Assembly: GCA_014075215.1 (NCBI GenBank)
Contig: CP046177.1
Coordinates: forward strand, 434,001 to 498,000
Reading direction: 5' to 3'
From: Flavobacteriaceae bacterium
GTDB lineage: Bacteria > Bacteroidota > Bacteroidia > Flavobacteriales > Flavobacteriaceae
DNA: 64,000 nucleotides
Shown here one piece after another: positions 1 to 8,511 of the stretch. How positions within the stretch are numbered: position 1 is the first letter of the stretch; every line of letters begins with the position of its first letter. The notes under the pieces are model-generated. The model saw nothing but the letters and a program-made list of their open reading frames with translations. It made no database searches and was not told where the DNA came from. The translations under genes and the position numbers were made by a program.

Positions 1-1
1 G

Positions 2-475
2 GTAGATGAATTTTCACCTTTGATTAAAGTAGATATGAAAATGAAAAATTCGTTTTCATTTACCGGAGAAATTAGAAAAGACAGAACACTCACCATGAAC
101 TTTAACAATAATACCCTTACTGATATTAAAGGAACAGAATATGTTTTTGGTATTGGTTATGTCATTAAAGATGTGAAACTAACCACCCGTTTTACCGGTA
201 AAAAGCAAATCTTAAAAGGGGATATTAATATTCGTGCAGATGCGTCTTTAAGAGACAATCTAACACTCATCAGAGCCATTGATAGGGAAAATGACCAAAT
301 TAGCGGAGGACAAAAATTATTTTCATTAAAATTAACTGCAGATTACAGATTAAGTAGTAATTTAACAGCGTCGTTTTATTACAACCATCAAACGTCTAAA
401 TATGCTATTTCCACAACATTCCCAAGGCAGACGATTAACGGCGGATTTAACATCATTTATAATTTAGGAAATTAA
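2..475 (+). CDS. sprA: SprA cell-surface protein, C-terminal end (partial)
   Basis: Only the last ~157 residues are in the window; the reading frame is open from the first bases, so the start lies upstream. The fragment alternates polar and hydrophobic strands (e.g. YVIKDVKLTTRF, LKLTADYRLSSNLTASFYYN) as in an outer-membrane beta-barrel and ends in NIIYNLGN. SprA is the very large outer-membrane translocon of the type IX secretion system, used for gliding-motility adhesins and secreted enzymes. The following order gcvH, VanZ-like gene and TonB gene is the usual neighbourhood of sprA in flavobacteria, and this context carries much of the call. The stop is 14 nt before gcvH. Confidence 0.8.
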   Translation, partial: VDEFSPLIKVDMKMKNSFSFTGEIRKDRTLTMNFNNNTLTDIKGTEYVFGIGYVIKDVKLTTRFTGKKQILKGDINIRADASLRDNLTLIRAIDRENDQISGGQKLFSLKLTADYRLSSNLTASFYYNHQTSKYAISTTFPRQTINGGFNIIYNLGN

Positions 476-489
476 TAAAATGAATACAA

Positions 490-870
490 ATGAATACTCC
501 ATCAGAATTAAAATACACTAAAGACCATGAATGGGTTAAAATTGACGGCGATATAGCCACCATCGGAATTACGGATTTTGCACAAAGCGAATTAGGCGAT
601 ATTGTCTACGTAGATGTAGATACGGTAGATGATACAGTAGAGAAAGATGAAGTTTTCGGATCGGTAGAAGCCGTTAAAACAGTATCGGATTTATTTATGC
701 CTTTAACCGGAGAAGTCATTGAATTTAATGAAGCATTGGAAGACGACCCGGAGTTGGTAAATACCGACCCCTATGGGAAAGGGTGGATGATAAAAGTAGC
801 CATAGCAGACTCATCTCAAATAACAGCATTATTAGATGCCGAATCGTATCAGGATTTTATTAAGGTGTAG
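490..870 (+). CDS. gcvH: Glycine cleavage system H protein
   Basis: A 126-residue protein of the usual GcvH length. It carries the lipoyl-attachment motif GSVEAVKTVSD with the lipoylated lysine at about residue 63, the N-terminal KYTKDHEWV motif, and the C-terminal DPYGKGWMIKV segment. GcvH shuttles the methylamine group of glycine between the P, T and L proteins on its lipoyl arm. The other glycine-cleavage genes are not in this window, which is normal for flavobacteria, where gcvH sits next to sprA. An ATG 10 nt upstream is in another frame. The gene end overlaps the VanZ-like gene by 35 nt, suggesting translational coupling. Confidence 0.97.
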   Translation: MNTPSELKYTKDHEWVKIDGDIATIGITDFAQSELGDIVYVDVDTVDDTVEKDEVFGSVEAVKTVSDLFMPLTGEVIEFNEALEDDPELVNTDPYGKGWMIKVAIADSSQITALLDAESYQDFIKV

Positions 871-1225
871 TATTTTATACATTTCCATAACAATTACTAT
901 TTCAATTCTGTTTTTGAGTTTGGCTCATATACCTTCTGAATTCGTTGTAGACATATCAAATTTAGATAAGATTCAGCATTTTTTTGCCTATGTAGTGCTC
1001 ACCATAAGTTGGCTGATAACAAAAAATGTAAAATTTAAAAAAATAACCAATAGCTCTATTGTTATCATCTGTTTTGTGTTTGGTATAATTATTGAAGTAT
1101 TACAAGGAAGCATAACCACATATAGAAGTCCCGGTTTTTTAGATATCGTTGCAAATTCGACAGGTATCATAACCGGGTTTATACTTTTTAGAACTTTCAT
1201 TCAAAAAAACGGATATTTAATATGA
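836..1225 (+). CDS. VanZ-like membrane protein
   Basis: A 129-residue membrane protein with about four hydrophobic segments and the VanZ-family signature spread over its length: DKIQHFFAYVVL, then FGIIIEVLQG, then SPGFLDIVANSTGIITGF. VanZ-like proteins are small integral membrane proteins; the founding member gives low-level teicoplanin resistance, but the role of the flavobacterial form is unknown. The only in-frame ATG lies inside gcvH, giving a 35-nt overlap; no later Met or better start is visible, so the start is moderately certain. It is located between gcvH and the TonB gene. Confidence 0.85.
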   Translation: MPNRIRILLRCSILYISITITISILFLSLAHIPSEFVVDISNLDKIQHFFAYVVLTISWLITKNVKFKKITNSSIVIICFVFGIIIEVLQGSITTYRSPGFLDIVANSTGIITGFILFRTFIQKNGYLI

Positions 1226-1284
1226 AAGGTTGTGAATGAAATAATAATTTAGTTAAATTAGCACTCTATACAAAACTTTTTAAA

Positions 1285-2004
1285 ATGGAAATCAAGAAAA
1301 ACCCAAAATCAAACTTAGAAAATTACAGCAAGATTTTTGTACAGCTAGGTTTGGTTTTAGCACTTTTTATTACATACGTAGCCATTGAAAAGAAAAATTA
1401 CGATAAACAATATGGAGATTTAGGTGATTTGAATCTGAATGCTGACTTGGAAGAAGAAATTCCAATTACGGAACGAATAGAGCCTGTTAAACCAAAAGAA
1501 CCGCCACCACCTACTCCTGAAAAAATTGAGGTTGTAGAAGATGAAGAAGAGGTAGAAGAAACAGTAATTGAATCTACGGAAACAGATGAAACCGAAGCTG
1601 TTGAGGTAGAAGAAATTGAAGAGGTGGAAGAAGCGGAAGAGGTTATAGAAGATGTACCTTTTGCAATTATAGAACAAGTACCTACATTTCCCGGGTGCAA
1701 AGGAAATAAAAATGAATTGAGGAAATGTTTTGGTAAAAAAGTGCAAAAGCACTTTACTCGTAAATTTGACTCGGAACTGCCTAATGAATTAGGAATGTCT
1801 TCCGGAAGAAAGAGGCTGGCTATGCAATTTAGAGTGGATGAAAAGGGAAATATAACAGATATAAAAGCCAGGGCTCCTCATCCCATATTAGAAAAAGAAG
1901 TTATACGAGTAATGAAGTTATTACCTAAAATGAAGCCCGGAAGACAAAGAGGCAAACCGGTAGGAGTAAAATATTCTCTTTCTATCAGAGTTGATGTAGA
2001 ATAA
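1285..2004 (+). CDS. TonB-family energy transducer
   Basis: A 239-residue protein with a short cytoplasmic N-terminus, one membrane helix (residues ~17-35), a Pro-rich stretch (EPVKPKEPPPPTPEK) and a very acidic Glu/Val/Asp linker (residues ~65-125). It ends in a TonB C-terminal domain with FRVDEKGNITDIKARAPHP and a Pro-Gly-rich end. TonB couples the proton-motive force (with ExbB/ExbD) to outer-membrane receptors; one such receptor is encoded at about 52-54 kb. ExbB/ExbD are not nearby. The CxGxxxELRxCF segment before the TonB domain (PGCKGNKNELRKCF) is typical of Bacteroidota TonB proteins. Confidence 0.9.
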   Translation: MEIKKNPKSNLENYSKIFVQLGLVLALFITYVAIEKKNYDKQYGDLGDLNLNADLEEEIPITERIEPVKPKEPPPPTPEKIEVVEDEEEVEETVIESTETDETEAVEVEEIEEVEEAEEVIEDVPFAIIEQVPTFPGCKGNKNELRKCFGKKVQKHFTRKFDSELPNELGMSSGRKRLAMQFRVDEKGNITDIKARAPHPILEKEVIRVMKLLPKMKPGRQRGKPVGVKYSLSIRVDVE

Positions 2005-2057
2005 ATGTTTAATTTAAAAATTTTGGATTTCCCCCGATAAAGTGAACTAAAAATAAA

Positions 2058-3041
2058 TCAACTTGTTTGCCGCTGGACTAGGGTTGTTTCTACTTTTTCA
2101 GATGTGATCTCCGAAACACCCATTCTCAATTTATTTAATAGCATACAGGCTGCTTTTTCTCCGATACTGATCCCTTGCTGATTCAAAGTAGTTAATCGAG
2201 GGGTTAAATTACTTGCCGTTTTTTCACTGGCATATCCTATAATTGCCAATTCTTTCGGAATTTTTTTATGTAGCTTTTTTGCTACTCGAATAGCTGCCAA
2301 AGAAGCATCTTCATCCAAAGCAATAATGGCATCTGTAGGACGACTTATAAGTTGTTTTTCTATCAGCATGCCTATAGTCTCCGAAGTGCCCTCTAGTTGC
2401 ACTCCGTTTTCCATAGCATTCAGATAACCCTTTGCTCTTGATTTTCCAACACTTAAATTTTGAATGGTCGTGGCCAATACAATTTCTTTCCTTTCGCTTG
2501 CCAGTAGTTTTTTGGTGGTATCAAATAAAACCTGATCATCATTAACCAATACTTTGTCACAATTAAAATTTTTAATCACTCTGTCAAACATTACCATGGG
2601 TTTTTTCAATCGCGCTACCTTGTGAAAATGTGAAAATTCTTTATGAACTTGTGTTTCCTCTGCCAACGCAACAATAAACCCGTCTACAAGGCTATTGGAA
2701 AACGTATCTATTGCACTCACTTCTTTATCCAAAGATTCATTTGTAATACTCACAATAATATGATAATCAGAATCTGCAATCACTTTTTCAATACCAAATA
2801 ATACCTCTGCAAAAAAATAGTTCTGAATATTGGGAATAATGACTCCTATAGTATCTGTTTTCCCGGATTTTAAATTCATCGCTATTTTATTGGGTTGATA
2901 ATTATATAATTTGGCAGTTTCCCGGATCCTGGCTTTTGTCTCAGTACTAATTTCATGACTGTCATTCAATGCTTTCGAAACCGTAGAAATAGAAACCCCT
3001 AAGATTTTGGAGAGCTCTTTTAGAGTAATAGTTGCTGACAT
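2058..3041 (-). CDS. LacI/GalR-family transcriptional regulator
   Basis: A 327-residue repressor-type protein. The first ~50 residues form the LacI helix-turn-helix and hinge (TLKELSKILGVSISTVSKAL ... NYQPNKIAMNLKSGKT), followed by a periplasmic-binding-protein-like sensor domain starting at DTIGVIIPNIQNYFFAEVL. LacI-family proteins usually repress a neighbouring sugar-uptake or degradation operon, but none is adjacent here: upstream is a 400-nt gap and downstream is the convergent TonB gene. The target and ligand cannot be predicted from this window. Confidence 0.9.
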   Translation of the reverse strand: MSATITLKELSKILGVSISTVSKALNDSHEISTETKARIRETAKLYNYQPNKIAMNLKSGKTDTIGVIIPNIQNYFFAEVLFGIEKVIADSDYHIIVSITNESLDKEVSAIDTFSNSLVDGFIVALAEETQVHKEFSHFHKVARLKKPMVMFDRVIKNFNCDKVLVNDDQVLFDTTKKLLASERKEIVLATTIQNLSVGKSRAKGYLNAMENGVQLEGTSETIGMLIEKQLISRPTDAIIALDEDASLAAIRVAKKLHKKIPKELAIIGYASEKTASNLTPRLTTLNQQGISIGEKAACMLLNKLRMGVSEITSEKVETTLVQRQTS

Positions 3042-3464
3042 ATATTATAAAATAATATTTAAGTAAGTGATAAAATAATTTTCAGACTATTTAAAACATA
3101 AAAATACTATTTTTCTATGAGACCATATATGTCGGTTACCATTTATAACAGTAGCATCCGAAACTTTAGAGATAAGACCATTTTACTACTAAGATTAAAA
3201 ACAATAGAGACCAGAACAAAGAGAGCTTGTTTTGAAAGTCAATGAGTCTACACTCTTGCATCTAAAAGCGGAGCGGTCTTTTATCATAGAACACGGACAG
3301 AGCAGTGTATTTATAATTAAAATTAGATTGCCATTAAAAAGGTCTTTAATATATTTGATTTTTGATATATTTTACTCAATGAAAAACGGTTATTCTTTTC
3401 GTGTCATCACAGGTATGGCCTTACTTCCAAACTTTCCGATTTTCAAACTTGAAATGATTTTATT
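3042..3464. other. Intergenic region between the LacI regulator and the HupE-like gene
   Basis: About 420 nt without a convincing gene. A reading frame of 104 codons (3232-3546) exists, but its composition looks unlike a real protein and it overlaps the HupE-like gene in another frame. The region should hold the divergent promoters of the regulator and the HupE-like gene. No clear operator palindrome was recognised. Confidence 0.4.
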
Positions 3465-4058
3465 ATGGACGATTTTACAACATACGCCAAGCTGGGATTT
3501 TATCATGTATTGGATTTTACTGCCTATGACCACATCCTTTTTTTGATTGTATTAGCTGTCGTATATAGTTTTAACGAATGGAAAAAAGTTCTTTGGCTGA
3601 TTACTTTTTTTACAGTGGGGCATTCTCTTACCTTATTACTCTCTGCTTATGGTATCCTGTTTGACTTGAATGATAAAAACGTAAAAGTTATAGAATTTTT
3701 AATTCCGCTGACCATTTTTATTACCGGAGCTATTAATATTTTTAACCTAAATGCTATCAAAGGGATCAAAGACAATACAAATATAGTATTGGCTTTCGTC
3801 TTTGGGCTTATTCATGGCCTGGGTTTTTCTAACTATATCACCCGTTTGGTTACAGACTCTGATAATAAGTTTCTGCTTTTAACAGAATTTGCTCTGGGAA
3901 TTGAAGCCTCTCAAATTGTAATTGTTTTTTGCATCTTATTATTAGGATTTGCTTTAAAAACCTTCTTAAATGTAAGTAAAAGAGATTGGATACTCGTTAC
4001 CTCCGCCATTGTCATAGGGTTTGTAATTCCTATGATGATAGTACATGTTTTTTGGTAA
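3465..4058 (+). CDS. HupE/UreJ-like membrane protein
   Basis: A 197-residue protein with six predicted membrane helices. It shows the HupE/UreJ signature residues: GFYHVLDFTAYDHILFLI at the N-terminus, TVGHSLTL in helix 2-3, and GLIHGLGFSNYI in the centre. These motifs carry the conserved His residues (YHVLDFxAYDH, GHS, HGLGF). The family is linked to nickel/cobalt or hydrogenase/urease metal supply, but this shorter flavobacterial type has no such genes nearby and its substrate is unknown. The start gives MDDFTTYAKLGFYH, as is usual for this family. Confidence 0.85.
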   Translation: MDDFTTYAKLGFYHVLDFTAYDHILFLIVLAVVYSFNEWKKVLWLITFFTVGHSLTLLLSAYGILFDLNDKNVKVIEFLIPLTIFITGAINIFNLNAIKGIKDNTNIVLAFVFGLIHGLGFSNYITRLVTDSDNKFLLLTEFALGIEASQIVIVFCILLLGFALKTFLNVSKRDWILVTSAIVIGFVIPMMIVHVFW

Positions 4059-4099
4059 ATTATTAACTTAGTACTATTACATTTTCTGTACATTAGCCC

Positions 4100-4531
4100 A
4101 TGAGTAAAAAACAATTAAAATATGATATTGCTTATTTAAAAATGGCAATGGAATGGGCAAAATTATCGTATTGTAAAAGAAAACAGGTGGGTGCTTTAAT
4201 CGTAAAAGACAGAATGATTATTTCAGACGGGTATAATGGAACTCCTTCCGGTTTTGATAATGATTGCGAAGATGAAGACGGATTGACCAAATGGGAAGTA
4301 TTACATGCGGAAGCAAATGCTATTTTAAAAGTAGCAGCTTCTGCACAGTCCTGTAAAGGTGCTACCTTATATATCACCTTATCTCCTTGTATCCATTGTA
4401 GCAAGTTAATCCACCAAGCAGGAATAAAAAGAGTTGTCTACGCTAAAGCATATCGGGATGTATCCGGAATTGGTTTTTTAAAAAAAGCAGGTGTTGATGT
4501 TGAACTAATATCTATAGCAAATGACAAATAA
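4100..4531 (+). CDS. dCMP deaminase family protein
   Basis: A 143-residue zinc deaminase. The zinc site and catalytic Glu are in VLHAEANAIL (HAE), and the two Cys ligands in SPCIHCSKLI. The dNTP-binding-type segment NGTPSGFDNDCED and the N-terminal MEWAKLSYCKRKQVGALIVK match deoxycytidylate deaminases, which convert dCMP to dUMP for thymidylate synthesis. The downstream protease gene starts 11 nt inside this gene, implying co-transcription and coupling. Confidence 0.92.
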   Translation: MSKKQLKYDIAYLKMAMEWAKLSYCKRKQVGALIVKDRMIISDGYNGTPSGFDNDCEDEDGLTKWEVLHAEANAILKVAASAQSCKGATLYITLSPCIHCSKLIHQAGIKRVVYAKAYRDVSGIGFLKKAGVDVELISIANDK

Positions 4532-6089
4532 GAATAACCTTCCTATATATTTATCTCTGGCTACCATTTTAGGAATTGTGATAGGGGTATTATTTAATGG
4601 CTCCGGAAGTAGCCTGTCTTTGACAGGGACAACAAGTAGTGAAGCAAAAATAAAACGCTTAATTGATTATATACAAAGAGATTATGTAGATAATGTAAAT
4701 ACCGATGAATTATTAGATGGAGCGATTACTCAAATATTAGGCAAACTGGACCCGCATTCTGTTTATATTCCGAAGGAAAGCCTACAACAAGTTACCGAGA
4801 ACATGCAGGGAAATTTTGTTGGTATTGGCATACAATTCAGGATGGTAAAAGATACAGTTACGGTGATTCAAACCATTAAAGGAGGGCCTAGTATCAGAGG
4901 CGGAATCAAAGCGGGAGACCGAATTTTGATTGCGAATGAGGATACCTTATATGGAAAAAACCTCCCTTCCGGCAAGATACCAAAATTCTTAAAAGGAAAA
5001 CCGGATACGGAGGTATCTCTGACCATTTACAGAAAATCGAACGACTCTGTTTTCAATACCAGTATCAATAGAGGGAAAGTGGCCATAAAAAGTGTAGACC
5101 TTGCCTATATGATAAATGGTAAATTAGGCTATATTAAACTAAATCGTTTTGCAAAAACAACCTATAACGAATTTAAAGCTGCTCTGGACTCTCTGTTAAA
5201 TCAGGGAATGAAAACTCTTGTTCTGGACCTTCGTGGAAACGGCGGAGGGTTTATTGATATTGCTAATAAAATTGCAGATGAATTTTTAGAAGAAGATAAG
5301 TTGATCGTTTTTACAAAAAATAATAAAGGCCGTATAGATAAATCTTTTGCCACCTCCAAAGGTGCTTTTGAGAAAGGTCGCTTATATGTATTGATTGATG
5401 AAAGTTCCGCTTCCGCATCGGAAATTGTTGCCGGAGCTTTGCAAGACAACGATAAAGGAACCATTATAGGAAGACGCTCCTTTGGAAAAGGATTGGTACA
5501 AGTAGAAATGAATTTGGGAGACGGATCTGCAGTAAGATTAACCACAGCAAGATATTATACTCCAACGGGAAGATCTATTCAGAAACCTTATGCTAAAAAT
5601 GGAAATTACCGGCAAGATTATACAAACCGATTAAGAAATGGCGAACTGCTGTACAAAGATAGTATTCCGTTTGTAGATTCTTTACAATATAGTACACCCA
5701 AAGGAAAAATTGTATATGGCGGTGGCGGCATTATTCCGGATGTATTTATCCCTATTGATACGACAACATATCTAAACAACTTTTACTTTAGAACCATTAA
5801 TGATTTTGCTTTTGATTATGTGGACAATAACAGAAATAATATCGCTTCAAAATGGCCTTCCATAGGGCGTTTTGTAAAAGAATTTGATGCAAACCGAAAA
5901 GTTTCCGATGCGTATTTTTCTAAGGTAACGGACGGAGAGCCTTCTTATAAAACCAAACAAACTATCAGAAGGTATTTAAAAGCTTCAATTGCCAACGAAC
6001 TTTTTAGTGATGTCGGATTTAACAGAATTATTCACCAGAAAGATAAAATGCTTCAGAAAGTACTGGAATTGGAAAATACTATAGAATAG
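4521..6089 (+). CDS. S41 family C-terminal processing peptidase
   Basis: A 522-residue protease anchored by an N-terminal hydrophobic helix (residues ~8-25). Domain order: an N-terminal helical part, a PDZ domain (~95-170, with GIGIQFRM and GGIKAGDRIL) and the S41 protease core. The catalytic pair is visible as Ser298 in SSASASEIVAGALQD and Lys323 in SFGKGLVQ. It probably works in the periplasm, cleaving C-terminal tails of envelope proteins. A C-terminal extension of about 120 residues follows the core, as usual in Bacteroidota CtpA-type proteins. It overlaps the dCMP deaminase gene by 11 nt, and lpxH follows about 10 nt later, so the three probably form an operon. Confidence 0.93.
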   Translation: MTNKNNLPIYLSLATILGIVIGVLFNGSGSSLSLTGTTSSEAKIKRLIDYIQRDYVDNVNTDELLDGAITQILGKLDPHSVYIPKESLQQVTENMQGNFVGIGIQFRMVKDTVTVIQTIKGGPSIRGGIKAGDRILIANEDTLYGKNLPSGKIPKFLKGKPDTEVSLTIYRKSNDSVFNTSINRGKVAIKSVDLAYMINGKLGYIKLNRFAKTTYNEFKAALDSLLNQGMKTLVLDLRGNGGGFIDIANKIADEFLEEDKLIVFTKNNKGRIDKSFATSKGAFEKGRLYVLIDESSASASEIVAGALQDNDKGTIIGRRSFGKGLVQVEMNLGDGSAVRLTTARYYTPTGRSIQKPYAKNGNYRQDYTNRLRNGELLYKDSIPFVDSLQYSTPKGKIVYGGGGIIPDVFIPIDTTTYLNNFYFRTINDFAFDYVDNNRNNIASKWPSIGRFVKEFDANRKVSDAYFSKVTDGEPSYKTKQTIRRYLKASIANELFSDVGFNRIIHQKDKMLQKVLELENTIE

Positions 6090-6104
6090 CCTTATTTTGT
6101 GATA

Positions 6105-6869
6105 ATGACGACTATCAATTTATCAAACAAAAAAAAAATTTACTTTGCATCTGACCATCATTTGGGAGCTCCTACCCGAGAAGCAAGTTTACTAAGAGAA
6201 AAAAAGTTTGTTGCTTGGTTAGATAGTATTAAAAAAAAAGCAGCAGCTATTTTTATTTTAGGCGATTTATTTGATTTCTGGTTCGAATATAAAACAGTCG
6301 TTCCTAAAGGCTTTGTACGCGTATTGGGAAAACTGGCAGAAATTAGAGATAGCGGGATTCCCATATTTTTTTTCGTAGGAAATCACGATTTGTGGATGCG
6401 CAATTATTTTGAAAAAGAGTTACAGATTCCCGTATTCTATAAACCAAAAGAGTTTTCTATAAATAATGCATCTTTTCTCATCGGCCACGGAGACGGACTA
6501 GGTCCGGGAGATAAAGGGTATAAGTTTATGAAGAAAATATTTACCTTCTCCTTGTTTCAATGGATGTTTAGATGGCTGCACCCGGATCTTGGTATGAAAT
6601 TAGGGCATTATTTTTCTGTAAAAAATAAATTGATTTCAGGAGATACCGATACTACGTTTTTAGGAGAAGAAAACGAGTGGTTAGTACAATATTGTAAAAA
6701 AAAGCTTACCGAAAAAAAATACCATTATTTTGTATTCGGACATAGGCACTTACCTTTGGAAATTGAATTGGAAGATAATTCCACATATATCAACCTGGGA
6801 GATTGGGTTTCCTATTTCACTTTCGGATCTTTTGATAAAAATGGATTCTCGTTAGAAAAATATGAATAA
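6105..6869 (+). CDS. lpxH: UDP-2,3-diacylglucosamine hydrolase (LpxH family)
   Basis: A ~254-residue calcineurin-like metallophosphoesterase. All metal-binding motifs are visible: FASDHHLGAP, LGDLFDFWFEY, VGNHDLWM, IGHGDGLGPGD and FGHRHLPLE. LpxH removes UMP from UDP-2,3-diacylglucosamine to give lipid X in lipid A synthesis, acting at the inner membrane. I chose the ATG at 6105; a GTG six nt upstream is possible. The gene runs directly from the S41 protease gene. After its end come 190 nt of apparently non-coding DNA and then IS copy A. Confidence 0.9.
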   Translation: MTTINLSNKKKIYFASDHHLGAPTREASLLREKKFVAWLDSIKKKAAAIFILGDLFDFWFEYKTVVPKGFVRVLGKLAEIRDSGIPIFFFVGNHDLWMRNYFEKELQIPVFYKPKEFSINNASFLIGHGDGLGPGDKGYKFMKKIFTFSLFQWMFRWLHPDLGMKLGHYFSVKNKLISGDTDTTFLGEENEWLVQYCKKKLTEKKYHYFVFGHRHLPLEIELEDNSTYINLGDWVSYFTFGSFDKNGFSLEKYE

Positions 6870-7099
6870 TACGGATCAATCCGAAAACTTGTGGGATTTT
6901 AAAGATATTATTGAAAACATTTAAGTTGAGTCAATCGCAAAAGCATCATTCAATAGAGTTTAAAAACTTAATAAACAGTTATTTAATGGATATTCATTTA
7001 AAAAAAATCTGAAATGATAAAATTTTTATTCAAGTCTTCCCCACAACTTTTTTGGGATCTGTCTCGTCCTAAAATAGGGCTACAGTTAATTATTAAAAT

Positions 7100-7957
7100 T
7101 TATGCTACATTTTTGTGCACGTAATTAGGTGTTTTATAATCTAAAGATAAATGTAATCTTTTATTATTATATAATTTGATTGCATTTTTTGTTGCTTTTT
7201 TGGCGTGATTGATATTTGTAAATGTTTGGTCGAGGAAGAATTCATCTTTTAAAATTCCGTTAACTCTTTCGGCCATTGCGTTTTCGTAGCAATGATTTTC
7301 TTGGGTCATACTGATTTGTATCTTTTTTCTTTTCAAAATTTGAGTATAAACATTGCTACAATATTGTATTCCTCTATCAGAATGATGTATGATTTCTTCG
7401 GTATTTTTAGTTTGATAAATAGCTTTATTTAAAGCTCTAACACAGCCTTTAAGTTCTAAACTATCACTAATATCATAGCCTACTATTTTTCTTGAATACA
7501 TATCAGTAATAAGTGCTAAATAACAAAATCCATTTATAGTTCTTATATAGGTAATATCCGAAGCCCAAACTTGGTTAGGTCTATTAATGATCAGGTCTTT
7601 TATGATATTTTTATATTTATAAAAACGATGGTAAGAGTTGGTTGTTTTAGAAGAATATTTTTTCCTTCTAATTAACAAATTATTTTCTTTTAAGATTCTA
7701 AATAACTGGTCTCTACCTATATTTATATTCTGTTTCCTAAAATCATTATGTAAGGATTTCATTAGCTTTCTAGTACCTTATCTGGGTAATGTTTTCCTGC
7801 TTTTTTTAACAAGCATTATTACATTTTGTTCTATTTGTTTTTTAAGAACAAACCTTTTTTGATATTTGTAATAAGCATCTCTTTTTAACTCGAAAGCATT
7901 ACAAATAGTAGCGATGGCGTACCTTCTTTTTTTTCTATTAATCGGTGCTATTTTCAT
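7100..7957 (-). pseudogene. IS3-family transposase OrfB, copy A (nonsense mutation)
   Basis: Same 285-codon DDE transposase as in copies B and C, but codon 60 (7778-7780 on the plus strand) is TAA instead of GAA, leaving the integrase core open only from about Met67. The DDE residues downstream (SDITYI, HSDRGIQY, NAMAERVNG) are intact. OrfB translated from its own start or by frameshifting would end at residue 59, so this copy is probably unable to make full transposase. Confidence 0.9.
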
Positions 7958-8352
7958 TAAGGCTTTATGTTTAAGTTTTTTTTTAATTCTTCAACATTTT
8001 TATAGCCAAGATTTTCAGCAGCTACTTCAAGATAACTATCATTCACAAGTTTATCTAGATCCTTTTTAATAAGAAGATCTTTGAGTTGTTTTAGCTCTTT
8101 TTGAAGGGCTTTAATACGGGATAATTCGTCGTCTGTTTGCACGGTTACACGGGTGTTCATTAAATCTTTACGGTCATATTTTTTAATCCATACGTTTATC
8201 GTACTAGATTGTATGCCGTAAGTTAAGGCAATTTGTCTTTTGGAATGGTTTCCTTTGGTAAGTTCTGCTAATACTTTGAGTTTAAAACTCTCACTATAAC
8301 GTCTTACATATCCATCATTTTTATACATATACTTGTTGTTTTTTGTATACAT
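7957..8352 (-). CDS. IS3-family transposase OrfA, copy A
   Basis: A 131-residue OrfA with a helix-turn-helix (KRQIALTYGIQSSTINVWIK) and a Leu/Lys-rich coiled-coil region (ALQKELKQLKDLLIKKDLDKL). It binds the IS ends and combines with OrfB. It is identical to the OrfA of the other three copies. Its stop TAA overlaps the OrfB ATG by one base, and a nine-A run precedes the end, the expected site for -1 frameshifting. Confidence 0.95.
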   Translation of the reverse strand: MYTKNNKYMYKNDGYVRRYSESFKLKVLAELTKGNHSKRQIALTYGIQSSTINVWIKKYDRKDLMNTRVTVQTDDELSRIKALQKELKQLKDLLIKKDLDKLVNDSYLEVAAENLGYKNVEELKKNLNIKP

Positions 8353-8373
8353 ATTTCAGGACGGGTCATTAAT

Positions 8374-8504
8374 GTGGCTAACGGTTTCGTATATGAAAAG
8401 TAGCGGGCTTAAAAGTGCTAACTTTTCAGTTTTGTACGGAGTTTATTTAATGACTACAAAATTTAGCCTCTTGTAGCCATTGAATTTATACCATGTTGGT
8501 AGCT
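8374..8504. repeat. Fold-back repeat R1 (GTGGC family)
   Basis: Begins GTGGCTAACGGTTTCGTATA and ends TTTATACCATGTTGGTAGC, so the two ends are roughly complementary. Its first ~70 bp match, in reverse complement, the sequence just upstream of IS copy D (23110-23178) with only a few differences. It lies at the 3' end of the Cys-rich lipoprotein gene. See R2 (23038) and R3 (25718). Confidence 0.75.
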
Positions 8505-8511
8505 GTTTATT

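Larger units (their letters stand above)
7060..8368 (-). mobile_element. IS3-family insertion sequence, copy A (1309 bp, orfB broken)
   Basis: Read on the minus strand, it starts TGACCCGTCCTGAAATA and ends with the inverted repeat CTATTTTAGGACGAGACA, matching copies B, C and D in length and sequence. The flanking triplets do not match: in IS orientation TAA upstream and GAT downstream, so no target duplication is left. The upstream flank (…CCACATTAA) is the same as that of copy D, which indicates recombination between copies. orfB carries a nonsense codon shared with copy D. Confidence 0.95.

Noticed and set aside
1398..1752. Minus-strand open frames inside the TonB gene
   Set aside because: Ser/Thr- or Phe-rich shadows caused by the repetitive Glu/Val codons of the acidic linker.
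3232..3546. 104-codon open frame upstream of the HupE-like gene
   Set aside because: No coherent domain, odd composition, and it overlaps the well-supported HupE-like gene in another frame.
6862..6924. 20-codon frame overlapping the end of lpxH
   Set aside because: Too short, no conserved feature, and no sign of being the 5' end of a gene cut by IS copy A.
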